Positions 1-6,700 are shown, counted from the first letter of the stretch. The stretch: DNA of 13,063 bases from Thermoproteota archaeon (GCA_026414125.1 JAOAJQ010000016.1:1-13063), one strand, 5' to 3'. The notes: generated from the letters alone by a model not told the origin. A program made the numbers and translations.

Positions 1-103
1 AACGGAAGACATGAAGCTGATCGAATAGGCTTATTTTCGAACGTTAAGCCAAAAAAGAGTTAACGAGTTCACACGATCTTTAATGTTAGACATCGTAACG
101 TCA

Positions 104-115
104 TAGCGTGTGCTA
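104..115. repeat. Dispersed palindrome TAGCGYGYGCTA, copy 1
   Basis: TAGCGTGTGCTA. It differs from the perfect palindrome at 8055-8066 at two positions. A separate perfect palindrome, AGCACGTGCT, follows at 117-126. It lies in the broken coding zone at the left end. Confidence 0.5.
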
Positions 116-116
116 G

Positions 117-370
117 AGCACGTGCTTCAATATCCTGAGAGCACAAATAGAGGCAACCGGTAAGATAGCTAAAAACCTTCAGAGCGGCGGTACAGTTGAG
201 CACACAAAGGATATGAGGGTTGTTGGCATTAGGTTGATGAAACTGGGGGGAACAATAATAAGGGATACTTCTTCGACCTCCAGAAAAAAGAGGTTAAAGA
301 ATGGAAAAAGTGTTCGAAGACAATAAAACGTGACAGGACGGCGTCTTCAAGATTAACCCCTGTTAAGTAA
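117..370 (+). pseudogene. Frame-broken coding remnant, unrecognised product
   Basis: Two overlapping open frames together read like one protein. The first runs from 117 (after TAG at 114-116) to a stop at 324-326 and includes ATGKIAKNLQSGGT. The second runs from 233 to TAA at 368-370 and includes KGYFFDLQKKEVKEWKKC. The two could be joined at the run of six G at 245-250: one extra G would carry the first frame into the second. A third stretch, 64-135 in yet another frame (NVIACARARAS), may be an earlier part of the same gene. No start codon or promoter is convincing and I do not recognise the family. The broken frame is seen in the sequence; calling it a decayed gene is inference. A homopolymer sequencing error or chance open frames are alternatives. 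Confidence 0.3.
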
Positions 371-383
371 CCCGCACTTAAAA

Positions 384-390
384 TTTATAA
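384..390 (+). promoter_or_regulatory. TATA-like box before the membrane gene
   Basis: TTTATAA is centred about 29 bases before the ATG at 416, the spacing expected for an archaeal TATA box driving an almost leaderless transcript. A second AT-rich match, TTTAAATA at 403-410, lies too close to that ATG to serve it. Confidence 0.45.
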
Positions 391-415
391 CTGTACACTA
401 TGTTTAAATATTAGC

Positions 416-946
416 ATGCAGGTGAACCAAGAAACTAGGAAAAATCCTGTCATACGATACACCGAGTTTGAGAAAAGAATCATAGAAAAATCCAGCAACC
501 TTTACAAGAGGTATTACTATCTTCCCTGGGAAATCTACAGGTTGTCATCTTGGTCAGTAGGGGTTATTCTAGCGGCTGGCCTGCTTTTTCTAGGAGTCTG
601 CATATGGATTCCTACTTTAAGCAGCATAATGTTTTTCGGTAGCTTGCTTTTCTTCTCAATCCATTATCTTCTCGGAGTGTTGATTACGCAATTCAGGGTT
701 AGGTGGAAAATAATGCTTTTCTCAGCCCTCCTAACACTCTCACTCGCTTGGGCACTATGGTTTTTATCCGTATTTTTCAACGCACGTGATAGGCCTCCGT
801 CGGACATCGTTACCCAAGCGATTTTCATAGCGCTTTTCATGATTTGGCCATGACCTTTTTTCATGCGATGGGCTTATGTTCTGGTTCAAGCATACAGGGG
901 AAAATACGATAAGGATATTTCTGAGTACACTGCAACAATAGGTTAA
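416..946 (+). pseudogene. Multi-pass membrane protein interrupted by in-frame TGA
   Basis: The ATG-started frame encodes 145 residues and then meets TGA at 851-853. The same frame continues for 30 more sense codons to TAA at 944-946, and the extension (PFFMRWAYVLVQAYRGKYD and onward) reads like the rest of the last membrane helix plus a charged tail. Predicted helices lie at about residues 46-65, 69-91, 98-121 and from 131 across the stop. The first 45 residues are soluble and rich in Lys, Arg and Tyr. I do not recognise the family. rmlB, rmlC and MNT gene 1 in this window end in TGA, so general reassignment of TGA is unlikely. A nonsense mutation, a sequencing error at a former TGG or CGA, or a truncated but functional protein are all possible. 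Confidence 0.5.
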
Positions 947-1047
947 TGGTTTAGTCGGCACGCACAGTCTTTCCTCGATCCAGGCGATATGCCTGTCTTC
1001 TCATTCTCTTTCACAGGACATACCAATACGAAACGTTTAAATTGTAG

Positions 1048-1067
1048 TGTAACATTACATATAATGT
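1048..1067. promoter_or_regulatory. Overlapping palindromes in the promoter of the coiled-coil/RHH gene
   Basis: Two perfect inverted repeats overlap here: TGTAA-CA-TTACA at 1048-1059 and ACATTA-CATA-TAATGT at 1052-1067. They sit 31-50 bases before the ATG at 1098, among the candidate TATA boxes (TTTAAA at 1036-1041, ATATAA at about 1060-1064, AATATAAATA at 1071-1080). The position suits an operator bound by a dimeric regulator, possibly the RHH product of the gene itself. That role is inference; the repeats are visible, but the region is AT-rich. Confidence 0.4.
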
Positions 1068-1097
1068 GGCAATATAAATAATGGAGGATGATGGAAG

Positions 1098-1925
1098 ATG
1101 TCTGGGTTTGAGGCTGAGGGTGAGCGGTTGCGGCGTGAGGTTGAGGATGCTGTTAGGAGGGTTTTGGAGCTTGTTAGGGAGCATTCTTCGAAGTTGTCTG
1201 AGATTGAGCGTAAAGTAGGTTTGGAGAAGGCTACTCCTGGGCTTTGGGAGTTGTTGAAGGAGGTTAAGGGTTTGAGGTTTGAGGCTAGGGAGGCGTTTTT
1301 GAAGGCTAGGGGCGAGTTGTTCAGGGTTTTAAGGGATTTTAGGGATAGAGTGAGGGAGGCTGCTTTAGCTGAGCCTAGGCGTAGGGATGAGTTGAGGGAG
1401 GTTTTCGATGATCTTAAGGATTTTTTCGAGGACCAGTTTGACGGGGCTGAGGATTCTCTGGAGGAGTTTCTAGAGAGGGCTGAGGATGTTGAGGATGAGA
1501 TTAGGGAGAGGATTAGGGAGTTGAAGAGGGAGGTTAAGAAGGAGGTTTATGCTGTGGGGTTTGGGGGTCCTGAGGCCGCTAGGATTGCTGTTGCTAAGCT
1601 TCCTGATATTGGTAAGCTTGTTGAGGAGTCTTTGTCTAAGGCTTTTAGCGGTGCGTCGATGATTGTTTCCTCTGTTAGGCTTCCCCGTGTTGACTTGGAT
1701 TTGATTGATGCTCTTGTTGAAGCCGGCATTTTCAAGAGTAGGAATGAGGGTATCGCGTTTTTCGCTCACAAGGGTATTGAGGCCAGTAAGGATTGGCTGT
1801 TGAAGGCTAGGGAGAAGATCGAGGAGATTAAGAGGCTGCAGGAGGAGACTAAGAAGGAGCTGGAGAGGATGCTGGGCGAGGATGAGACAGGCCCGGGGAG
1901 AAGAAGGATTAGCCTTTTCCCATAG
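1098..1925 (+). CDS. Acidic coiled-coil protein with C-terminal ribbon-helix-helix-like domain
   Basis: This 275-residue protein has an N-terminal part (about 1-150) that is almost wholly helical and charged, with Leu/Val/Phe at heptad-like intervals, as in a long coiled coil. A Gly/Ala-rich linker follows (152-187). Residues 188-232 fit a ribbon-helix-helix fold: strand IVSSVRLP, helix DLIDALVEAGIFKSR, then NEGIAFFAHKGIEA. This resembles the family pattern of a basic strand, an 'lDelveaGlfkSrseai' helix and a second helix. Residues 233-259 are again coiled coil, and the tail is basic (GRRR). GGAGG at 1084-1088 lies 9 bases before the ATG, and the other upstream ATGs are out of frame. Codon choice is biased to GAG, AGG, TTG and GTT, unlike nadE. 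A transcription regulator, or a DNA-bound structural protein partnering through its coiled coil, is the likely role. The RHH call rests on sequence pattern only. Confidence 0.6.
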   Translation: MSGFEAEGERLRREVEDAVRRVLELVREHSSKLSEIERKVGLEKATPGLWELLKEVKGLRFEAREAFLKARGELFRVLRDFRDRVREAALAEPRRRDELREVFDDLKDFFEDQFDGAEDSLEEFLERAEDVEDEIRERIRELKREVKKEVYAVGFGGPEAARIAVAKLPDIGKLVEESLSKAFSGASMIVSSVRLPRVDLDLIDALVEAGIFKSRNEGIAFFAHKGIEASKDWLLKAREKIEEIKRLQEETKKELERMLGEDETGPGRRRISLFP

Positions 1926-1980
1926 TCTTGTTTCATAGGCTTATGGTTGTCTAGCCTGTTTTTAGCCTTTGAGAATTGTC

Positions 1981-1987
1981 TTTTTTT
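1981..1987 (+). terminator. T-tract terminator after the coiled-coil/RHH gene
   Basis: Seven consecutive T lie 56 bases after the TAG of the upstream gene, with a shorter T run (TTTTT) near 1960. Archaeal termination commonly uses such T tracts without a stem. No clear hairpin precedes it. Confidence 0.4.
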
Positions 1988-2113
1988 AGAAATCTTGTCG
2001 TTTTAAGGCATGCATGTCTTCCGGCGTCAAAAACATTGGGGTGCTTAAAAAGGTAAGGAAGGCTTAGAGTCTTTAAAACCTGTTTTGACACTGAGGCCTG
2101 CTGGGCTTTTACA

Positions 2114-2464
2114 TCATACTGCTACTGCTTCAAGCATGGCTGAGCGATACACGGGGTTTTCTTTAGCCTCTTTGCCAGTTGCCAAGTGTATTTCAAACGG
2201 ATGGTAGAGAGGTAGGCCTGCTTCCTCTTCTATTTTCGCCTTCAGGTTTCCCCTGCTCCTGTAATCCTCAGGCAGTCGATCGCTGACTATCAGTATGTCG
2301 ATGTCGCTGCCGCCAGCAACCTGGTTTTTCACAACGCTTCCAAAAACATAGGTTTCGCATGGGCCGAGTAGCCTTCTTGCTGCCTCCGCTATTTTCCGCG
2401 ACCAGAAACGCCAGTCGCGGGCCAGCTCGTTAAGCTTGAGTCTTGCCTGTAAGAGATTTAACAA
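2114..2464 (-). CDS. MNT-type minimal nucleotidyltransferase (module 1)
   Basis: A 116-residue protein of the DNA polymerase beta-like minimal nucleotidyltransferase family. The catalytic pattern is visible: FGS at 41-43, then SDIDILIV with Asp54 and Asp56, and a third acidic residue at Glu91 in PFEIH. MNT proteins pair with HEPN proteins as two-component systems, often toxin-antitoxin, where the MNT can act as antitoxin, in some systems by adding AMP to the HEPN toxin. The start is TTG: TAG lies two codons upstream, and a perfect GAGGTGA (2471-2477) sits 6 bases before TTG. The gene overlaps the 3' end of the HEPN gene by 35 bases, so translation is probably coupled. The polymerase-like fold is clear; the antitoxin role is family inference. 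Confidence 0.88.
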   Translation of the reverse strand: MLNLLQARLKLNELARDWRFWSRKIAEAARRLLGPCETYVFGSVVKNQVAGGSDIDILIVSDRLPEDYRSRGNLKAKIEEEAGLPLYHPFEIHLATGKEAKENPVYRSAMLEAVAV

Positions 2465-2834
2465 ACCCTATCACCTCTTCTGCGAAGCCCACTAACTCCT
2501 CAGCCTCCTCCTTCTCATACTCTCTTGAAACGTATCTGGAGTTTATGTATGCTTCTTCAAGCCTTATTAATAGGCTCCTGGTTTTGCCTACAAACTGGTC
2601 AATATCATCCGGCTTGTCTAAAATGCTTCTGAGAGCGTTGAACAAGTGTCTGACGACGTGTGTACGGGGAATTTCGCCAGTTAACTCAAGTATGATCGAT
2701 TTCAAGTAGAGCTGGACAGCTTGATCCGCCATGAAGGCTGCGATATCATAGTCCCCGGTGGAGAGACTTCTTTTAGCTGAGTTAAGCATTCTTAATGATC
2801 TTCCCCTGAGAATGTTGACTTCACGCATACTCAT
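2430..2834 (-). CDS. HEPN domain protein (module 1)
   Basis: A 134-residue all-helical protein of the HEPN superfamily that pairs with MNT proteins. Family marks are DIAAFMADQAVQLYLKS at 30-46, PRTH at 56-59 and the AYINSRYVSREYEKEEA segment at 95-111. Residues 57-63 (RTHVVRH) contain an R-x5-H spacing that would satisfy the RX4-6H rule of HEPN ribonucleases, although not clearly in the usual place. GGTG at 2843-2846 gives a ribosome site 8 bases before the chosen ATG; a second ATG lies 6 bases further on. The next gene overlaps its end. Probable role is the effector (toxin or substrate-binding) partner of the MNT; RNase activity is not shown by the sequence. Confidence 0.85.
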   Translation of the reverse strand: MSMREVNILRGRSLRMLNSAKRSLSTGDYDIAAFMADQAVQLYLKSIILELTGEIPRTHVVRHLFNALRSILDKPDDIDQFVGKTRSLLIRLEEAYINSRYVSREYEKEEAEELVGFAEEVIGFVKSLTGKTQA

Positions 2835-2922
2835 TGAAGATGCACCTGTTTAAAGAATTCCACTGTCCTCCAATTTCCTTCTCCTCCGGCTTGAGAATTA
2901 TTGTAAAGCTACGTGCAACCAT
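2821..2922 (-). CDS. Possible 33-residue leader ORF before HEPN-MNT module 1
   Basis: An ATG at 2922 opens a 33-codon frame ending in TGA at 2821-2823, overlapping the start of the HEPN gene by 14 bases. A TATA-like TTTTTAA at about 2950-2956 would place transcription start near 2927, just before this ATG, so the short frame would be the first one on the HEPN-MNT message. The N-terminus, ARSFTIILKPEE then GG, faintly resembles the first strand of HicB-type antitoxins, but no full domain fits in 33 residues. It may be a remnant, a regulatory leader peptide or chance. Confidence 0.3.
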   Translation of the reverse strand: MVARSFTIILKPEEKEIGGQWNSLNRCIFNEYA

Positions 2923-2949
2923 TTCTGACAGTTAAGAGGATGAGATTGC

Positions 2950-2956
2950 TTAAAAA
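2950..2956 (-). promoter_or_regulatory. TATA-like box for HEPN-MNT module 1
   Basis: On the minus strand GTTTTTAAGC provides a T/A-rich box about 27 bases before the presumed start near 2927. Its upstream edge lies next to a TAGCGCGTGCTA palindrome at 2959-2970, so that element could be an operator or activator site for this promoter. Confidence 0.4.
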
Positions 2957-2958
2957 CA

Positions 2959-2970
2959 TAGCGCGTGCTA
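2959..2970. repeat. Dispersed palindrome TAGCGYGYGCTA, copy 2
   Basis: TAGCGCGTGCTA, extended by one base on each side to ATAGCGCGTGCTAT with a single mismatch between arms. It lies 10 bases past the rmlD stop and directly upstream of the TATA-like box of HEPN-MNT module 1. Confidence 0.5.
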
Positions 2971-2980
2971 TCCATTCCTT

Positions 2981-3895
2981 CTATTTCCAAAGCTTTAGAG
3001 ACTCCTTTCCGTCTTTGTCAACTGTTTCCTTTCTCATCATCTCCAGGGCCTGCTCAAGCCTGAGGGGTTTTGATTCTAGTAGCATGAGTGCTTTGCTCAC
3101 GTTCAGCGATGAGTCTCTGGGTCTCCTGGCTTTCCAAGGTATTTCTCTCATACTTGCGGGTTTAACCATGTTCACATCCAGCTGGAAGGCTTCTGCAAGC
3201 TTCAGGGCGAACCCGTGTCTGCTGACGCGGGTTGCTCCTGCCGTATGCAGAACCCCGGTTATTCTTCTCTCAGCAATCTCCAGAAGCATCTCCGCTAAGT
3301 TCGTGTTGAAGGTTGGCGACACATGTTGATCCGTGAGGACTTTCACCTCTTTTCCCTGGCTCAGGCTGCTTATCAGCCAAGTGGCGAAGTTAGGCTTATG
3401 CTCCGCACCCCAGCCGTATATCACGCTGGCTCTGGCGATGCACCATTGTTCACCATGCTGCTTAACATATTCTTCGCCCTTCAGCTTTGTGTAACCATAA
3501 TAGTTAATGGGATTCGGCTCATCATCCTCCGTGTACAGTCCTTTCTCGCCGTCGAAAACGTAGTCTGTGGAAACATAGGTTAAGTGTGCACCTATTCTAG
3601 CAGATGCCTCGGCCACAAGCCTGGTTGACTCAGCGTTGACACTCCAAGCCGTGTCCCTGTTGGCTTCACACCCGTCTACATCAGTGTATGCTGCCGCATG
3701 AATAACCGCCTCAGGCTTCAGCTCGGAAAAAGCTTTGAAGACGTCGCTCCAGCTGGTTAAATCCAGCTTAACCGGCTTTCCTGAATCCACAGCATGCTCC
3801 CTGTAAACTGAGTAAACCTCATGGCCTTTTTTCAAGGCTAGCAGGCATATTTTGCTGCCCAGTAACCCGCTTGCTCCAGTCACAAGTATTTTCAA
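2981..3895 (-). CDS. rmlD: dTDP-4-dehydrorhamnose reductase
   Basis: Last enzyme of dTDP-L-rhamnose synthesis: it reduces dTDP-4-keto-L-rhamnose with NAD(P)H in the cytoplasm. The 304-residue protein is an extended short-chain dehydrogenase. The Rossmann GASGLLG lies at 7-13, AAAYTDVDGCE at 67-77, STDYVFDG at 109-116 with the catalytic Thr, and YGYTK at 133-137 with the YxxxK pair. DQHVSPT at 189-195 and RPRDSSL at 258-264 are characteristic of the RmlD family. The start is TTG, directly before the nucleotide-binding strand; GGTGAG overlapping the rmlB stop supplies the ribosome site. Three bases separate it from rmlB, so it is the last gene of the operon. Confidence 0.93.
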   Translation of the reverse strand: MKILVTGASGLLGSKICLLALKKGHEVYSVYREHAVDSGKPVKLDLTSWSDVFKAFSELKPEAVIHAAAYTDVDGCEANRDTAWSVNAESTRLVAEASARIGAHLTYVSTDYVFDGEKGLYTEDDEPNPINYYGYTKLKGEEYVKQHGEQWCIARASVIYGWGAEHKPNFATWLISSLSQGKEVKVLTDQHVSPTFNTNLAEMLLEIAERRITGVLHTAGATRVSRHGFALKLAEAFQLDVNMVKPASMREIPWKARRPRDSSLNVSKALMLLESKPLRLEQALEMMRKETVDKDGKESLKLWK

Positions 3896-3898
3896 GAC

Positions 3899-4900
3899 TC
3901 ACCACTTAAGCTTCCAGGGCGTCGGGTGGAGAACCTGTTCACCGGCCAGAGGCCTCCACCACCATTCGTTAGCAATATACCATTCAACCGTAGTCCTTAA
4001 TGATTCTTCAAATCTGTGCCTCGGGCTCCAGCCCAGCTCACTCCTGATCTTTGAAGAGTCAAGGCTGTATCGAACATCGTGTCCAGGCCTGTCTTCTACG
4101 AACTCTATCAGATCCATAGGCCTACCCATGAGCTCCAGAATCCTGCTTACTATTTGAAGGTTTGAAAACTCGTTTCCCCCAGCAATATTGTAGGTTTCAC
4201 CCTTCCTCCCTTTTCTCAGAACCGTGTCTAACGCTTCGCAATGGTCTGAAACGTAAATCCAGTCTCTAACGTTTCTCCCGCTCCCGTAAATCGGGATCCT
4301 AAAGTTAAGCATCGCCCTGATTATCGTCTTCGGAATAAGCTTCTCCGGAAACTGGTAGGGTCCGAAATTGTTTGTGCAACGCGTGATGCAAACGTTTAAC
4401 CCGTATGTCCTATGGTAGGCTAGGCAGAAAAGATCTGCCGAGGCTTTTGAAGCAGCATAGGGGCTTGAAGGCTTAAGCCTATCCTCCTCTTTGAAGGAGC
4501 CTTCTAGGATGTCTCCGTAGCTCTCGTCAGTGCCTACTTGAACAAGCTTGGCGTTCCCGTTGTTCCTCCTGATGGCTTCAAGAATGACGAGTACGCCCTC
4601 AGTATTGCTTCTGAAGAAAGGCCAAGGGTCTGCTATGCTTCGGTCAACATGGCTCTCGGCGGCGAAGTTGACAATGGCGTCAACATTCTTAACAAGCTCG
4701 CCCATAAGACCCGTGTCGCATATGCTTCCCCTTACAAACCTGTACCGCTTATCACCCTCAAGGTTCTTCAGGTTGCTAGGGTTAGACCCGTAGGAAAGAC
4801 TGTCAACGTTCACAATTTCAACATCCGTATGCCGGTTCAAAACATGCCTTATGAAGTTGCTTCCTATGAAACCATAACCGCCAGTAACTAGGAGACGCAT
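3899..4900 (-). CDS. rmlB: dTDP-glucose 4,6-dehydratase
   Basis: Second step of the rhamnose pathway: NAD+-dependent dehydration of dTDP-glucose to dTDP-4-keto-6-deoxyglucose. The 333-residue protein has the nucleotide-binding TGGYGFIGSN at 6-15, AAESHVDRSI at 80-89, the catalytic Thr-Asp-Glu at 124-126 (VGTDESYGD) and YAASK at 148-152. NNFGPYQFPEKLIP at 177-190 and RPGHDVRYSLD at 271-281 are also typical. A longer frame reaches 4969, but the start at 4900 is chosen because MRLLVTGG begins the Rossmann strand and GGTGAG lies 3 bases before this ATG. The rmlC stop falls inside that ribosome site, leaving 4 bases between the genes, which points to coupled translation. Confidence 0.95.
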   Translation of the reverse strand: MRLLVTGGYGFIGSNFIRHVLNRHTDVEIVNVDSLSYGSNPSNLKNLEGDKRYRFVRGSICDTGLMGELVKNVDAIVNFAAESHVDRSIADPWPFFRSNTEGVLVILEAIRRNNGNAKLVQVGTDESYGDILEGSFKEEDRLKPSSPYAASKASADLFCLAYHRTYGLNVCITRCTNNFGPYQFPEKLIPKTIIRAMLNFRIPIYGSGRNVRDWIYVSDHCEALDTVLRKGRKGETYNIAGGNEFSNLQIVSRILELMGRPMDLIEFVEDRPGHDVRYSLDSSKIRSELGWSPRHRFEESLRTTVEWYIANEWWWRPLAGEQVLHPTPWKLKW

Positions 4901-4904
4901 TTTC

Positions 4905-5435
4905 TCACCTGTGAGGAGGGTAAAACCAGTCCCACGGCCTGTTGCACCTGGGGTCATCAGTCTTGCCATTAATCTTCCTGGGGGTTATCTGAGGATCGTT
5001 CCAGGGTCTCCTGACTTCATCGGGCTCCTCATAATTGTAAAGCCTGTTTACGAAGTAAACCAAAAATGCGGGCTCAGGGCTAATAACCTTGAAGCCGTGC
5101 CAGTAGTTTCCCGGAACCCTTAAAACCTGCATCCTGTCTTCACATAAAACCGCTTCAAGCAGGTGAGCATCCTCATCGTCGTAGACACATACTTTTACCG
5201 ATCCTTTCAACACGGAGAAGTAGTCTACTTGACCCTTCTCATGCTTGTGCCATGCTCTTACAACACTGGGGTAGGTTACCGAGAGGTTTGCCTGCAGAAT
5301 ATGGTCCTCCCCTAGAAGGTTCTTCCAGTCTGAACGCATGATTTCAGTAAATATTCCCCGTTCATCAGGAAGCCTCGTTAAGTCGAAAAGCCTTACACCA
5401 GGCAAAGCAAGCTCTCTAACCGTTTCTTGCACCAT
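4905..5435 (-). CDS. rmlC: dTDP-4-dehydrorhamnose 3,5-epimerase (RmlC-like cupin)
   Basis: Third pathway step: epimerisation of dTDP-4-keto-6-deoxyglucose at C3 and C5. The 176-residue cupin is the usual RmlC length. Visible family features are RLPDERGIFTEIMR at 21-34, VVRAWHKHEKGQ at 58-69 with the likely catalytic base His63, PGNYWHGF at 108-115, and YFVNRLYNYEEPDE at 127-140 with a candidate catalytic Tyr. It departs from the classical bacterial consensus (RAWH in place of RGLH, no VDLR-type strand), so a related dTDP-sugar epimerase activity is possible. The full set of rml neighbours makes RmlC the best call. The ATG is 38 bases after the rmlA stop, and a TATA-like box lies in that gap. 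Confidence 0.85.
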   Translation of the reverse strand: MVQETVRELALPGVRLFDLTRLPDERGIFTEIMRSDWKNLLGEDHILQANLSVTYPSVVRAWHKHEKGQVDYFSVLKGSVKVCVYDDEDAHLLEAVLCEDRMQVLRVPGNYWHGFKVISPEPAFLVYFVNRLYNYEEPDEVRRPWNDPQITPRKINGKTDDPRCNRPWDWFYPPHR

Positions 5436-5464
5436 GTTAACCCATAAGAATAAAACCTGTGGAA

Positions 5465-5472
5465 TAAATAAA
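5465..5472 (-). promoter_or_regulatory. TATA-like box before rmlC
   Basis: On the minus strand TTTATTTA lies about 33 bases before the rmlC ATG, ending just upstream of the rmlA stop region. It may allow rmlC-rmlB-rmlD to be transcribed apart from rmlA, although read-through from rmlA is also likely. Confidence 0.4.
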
Positions 5473-5473
5473 C

Positions 5474-6535
5474 TTATAGCTCTATTTCAGAGTAGTCTCC
5501 CACATGAAGCCTTACAGAATTCCTAGCAGTATTCCTAATGACTTTCGCATTCCTGCCGACAAGACTCTCCTCAAGTCTGTCAATACTCTCGACGCACGCT
5601 CCCTCTAGAACAATAGAATACTCCACTGAGCTTTTTAAAACCTTAACATTATCACCTATGCTCGTGTAGGGTCCGATGAAAGAATTCTGAATAACGCAGT
5701 TATTGCCTATTATTGCAGGCCCTCTCACAGTACTGTTGACAATCTTGCTGCCCTCCCCGATGGAAACCCTGCCGTCAACCTTTGATTCGACAAGTTCCCC
5801 CCTAATACTCCTAACACCGTACTCATCAAGGATCAGCGAGTTAGCATAAAGAATATCGTCCTTCTTCCCAGTGTCTAGCCACCAGCCGTCTACAATACTG
5901 TAACCCACGCGGAAACCCTTCTCAAGCATTGTTTGAATAGCGTCAGTAATCTCAAGCTCACCCCTCCAGCTAGGCTTCAAACCCTTAATAACCTCGAAGA
6001 CTATAGGCTTAAAAAAGTATACGCCGACCAGAGCGAACCTGCTGCGCGGAACCCTCGGCTTCTCCACAAGTCTCACAAGATTACCCTTATCATCGAACTC
6101 CGCGACACCGAACCTTGAAGGATCTTCAACCTCCTTCAACAGAACCATGCAGTCATAATCGTTTATCAGAAACTTTTCAAAATAGTTTTTAACACCGTTT
6201 TGCAGAAGATTATCCCCAAGGTAAACTATGAAGCCGTCATCCTGAACAAAGTCTTTGCACAAGTATACTGCGTGGGCAATGCCCAGGGGCTTACCTTGGT
6301 TGACATACGTTATTCTCACGCCGAATCTGCTTCCATCGCCGTAATGCTGCATAACTAGCTCTGGGAAGGTTTCGCCTAGAACAATCGCCACATCGACGAC
6401 ACCAATACTCTTCAAATCCTCCAATACGTATTGGCTGATAGGCTTGTTAGCCACGGGGATAAGCTGCTTAGGGCCGCTGAAAGTCAAGGGTCGAAGCCGG
6501 GTTCCGGCACCACCATGCAAGATAATGCCCTTCAT
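5474..6535 (-). CDS. rmlA: Glucose-1-phosphate thymidylyltransferase, long StrD-like form
   Basis: First pathway step: dTTP plus glucose-1-phosphate gives dTDP-glucose and pyrophosphate. The 353-residue protein begins with the nucleotidyltransferase signature HGGAGTRLRPLT at 7-18 and KQLIPVANKP at 23-32, followed by YLGDNLL, VEKPRVPRS and GWWLDTGKKDD. From about residue 250 it carries hexapeptide repeats of a left-handed beta helix (IGEGSKI, IIGNNCVI, SIGDNVKV). That tail is characteristic of the long StrD-type enzymes common in archaea and antibiotic producers, not of short RmlA. The frame reaches back to an ATG at 6565, but a TATA-like box covers that site, so the ATG at 6535 is chosen. It is the first gene of the rml operon and divergent from HEPN-MNT module 2. 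Confidence 0.93.
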   Translation of the reverse strand: MKGIILHGGAGTRLRPLTFSGPKQLIPVANKPISQYVLEDLKSIGVVDVAIVLGETFPELVMQHYGDGSRFGVRITYVNQGKPLGIAHAVYLCKDFVQDDGFIVYLGDNLLQNGVKNYFEKFLINDYDCMVLLKEVEDPSRFGVAEFDDKGNLVRLVEKPRVPRSRFALVGVYFFKPIVFEVIKGLKPSWRGELEITDAIQTMLEKGFRVGYSIVDGWWLDTGKKDDILYANSLILDEYGVRSIRGELVESKVDGRVSIGEGSKIVNSTVRGPAIIGNNCVIQNSFIGPYTSIGDNVKVLKSSVEYSIVLEGACVESIDRLEESLVGRNAKVIRNTARNSVRLHVGDYSEIEL

Positions 6536-6562
6536 CAGCCATAAAGCAATTCTGCGCATCGG

Positions 6563-6570
6563 CAAATAAA
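6563..6570 (-). promoter_or_regulatory. TATA-like box of the rml operon
   Basis: On the minus strand AAAGTTTATTTG provides a TATA box whose centre lies about 32 bases before the rmlA ATG at 6535, putting the start of transcription near 6542. It excludes the longer rmlA start at 6565. Confidence 0.55.
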
Positions 6571-6669
6571 CTTTAACATAAATGCTGGTACGTGAAATAT
6601 GGTTGAGCTCAAAAACAGGAGGAGCACGTGGAAGGATTGCCTGTAAAAGATTATTTCATGGGGAAAAGC

Positions 6670-6677
6670 TTATAAAA
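6670..6677 (+). promoter_or_regulatory. TATA-like box of HEPN-MNT module 2
   Basis: TTATAAAA is centred about 27 bases before the ATG at 6701, so the transcript should begin at or within a few bases of the start codon. No ribosome site is present, consistent with a leaderless message. Confidence 0.6.
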
Positions 6678-6700
6678 ATAAGGGAAACAATATAGTAAGA

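Noticed and set aside
947..1047. 21-codon minus-strand frame from a GTG (KENEKTGISPGSRK)
   Set aside because: Very short, no promoter and no known pattern.
1470..1769. 99-residue minus-strand frame inside the coiled-coil/RHH gene
   Set aside because: It is antisense to a gene with strong codon bias, and its Asn/Pro/Leu-rich composition is what reverse-reading GAG/AGG/GTT codons gives.
2014..2067. 17-codon ORF starting MSSGVKNIGVLKK
   Set aside because: Too short, no suitably placed promoter, and between two convergent gene ends. Possibly a remnant but not supportable.
4901..4969. Longer rmlB start at 4969
   Set aside because: The extra 23 residues overlap rmlC, lie before the Rossmann strand, and a good GGTGAG site serves the ATG at 4900.
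6536..6565. Longer rmlA start at 6565
   Set aside because: A TATA-like box covers the site, and the family normally begins at MKGIILHGG.
6599..6646. 15-codon ORF in frame with HEPN 2 but separated by TAA
   Set aside because: The stretch between holds the TATA box of HEPN 2, whose ATG at 6701 is at the predicted transcription start; the short frame is probably chance.
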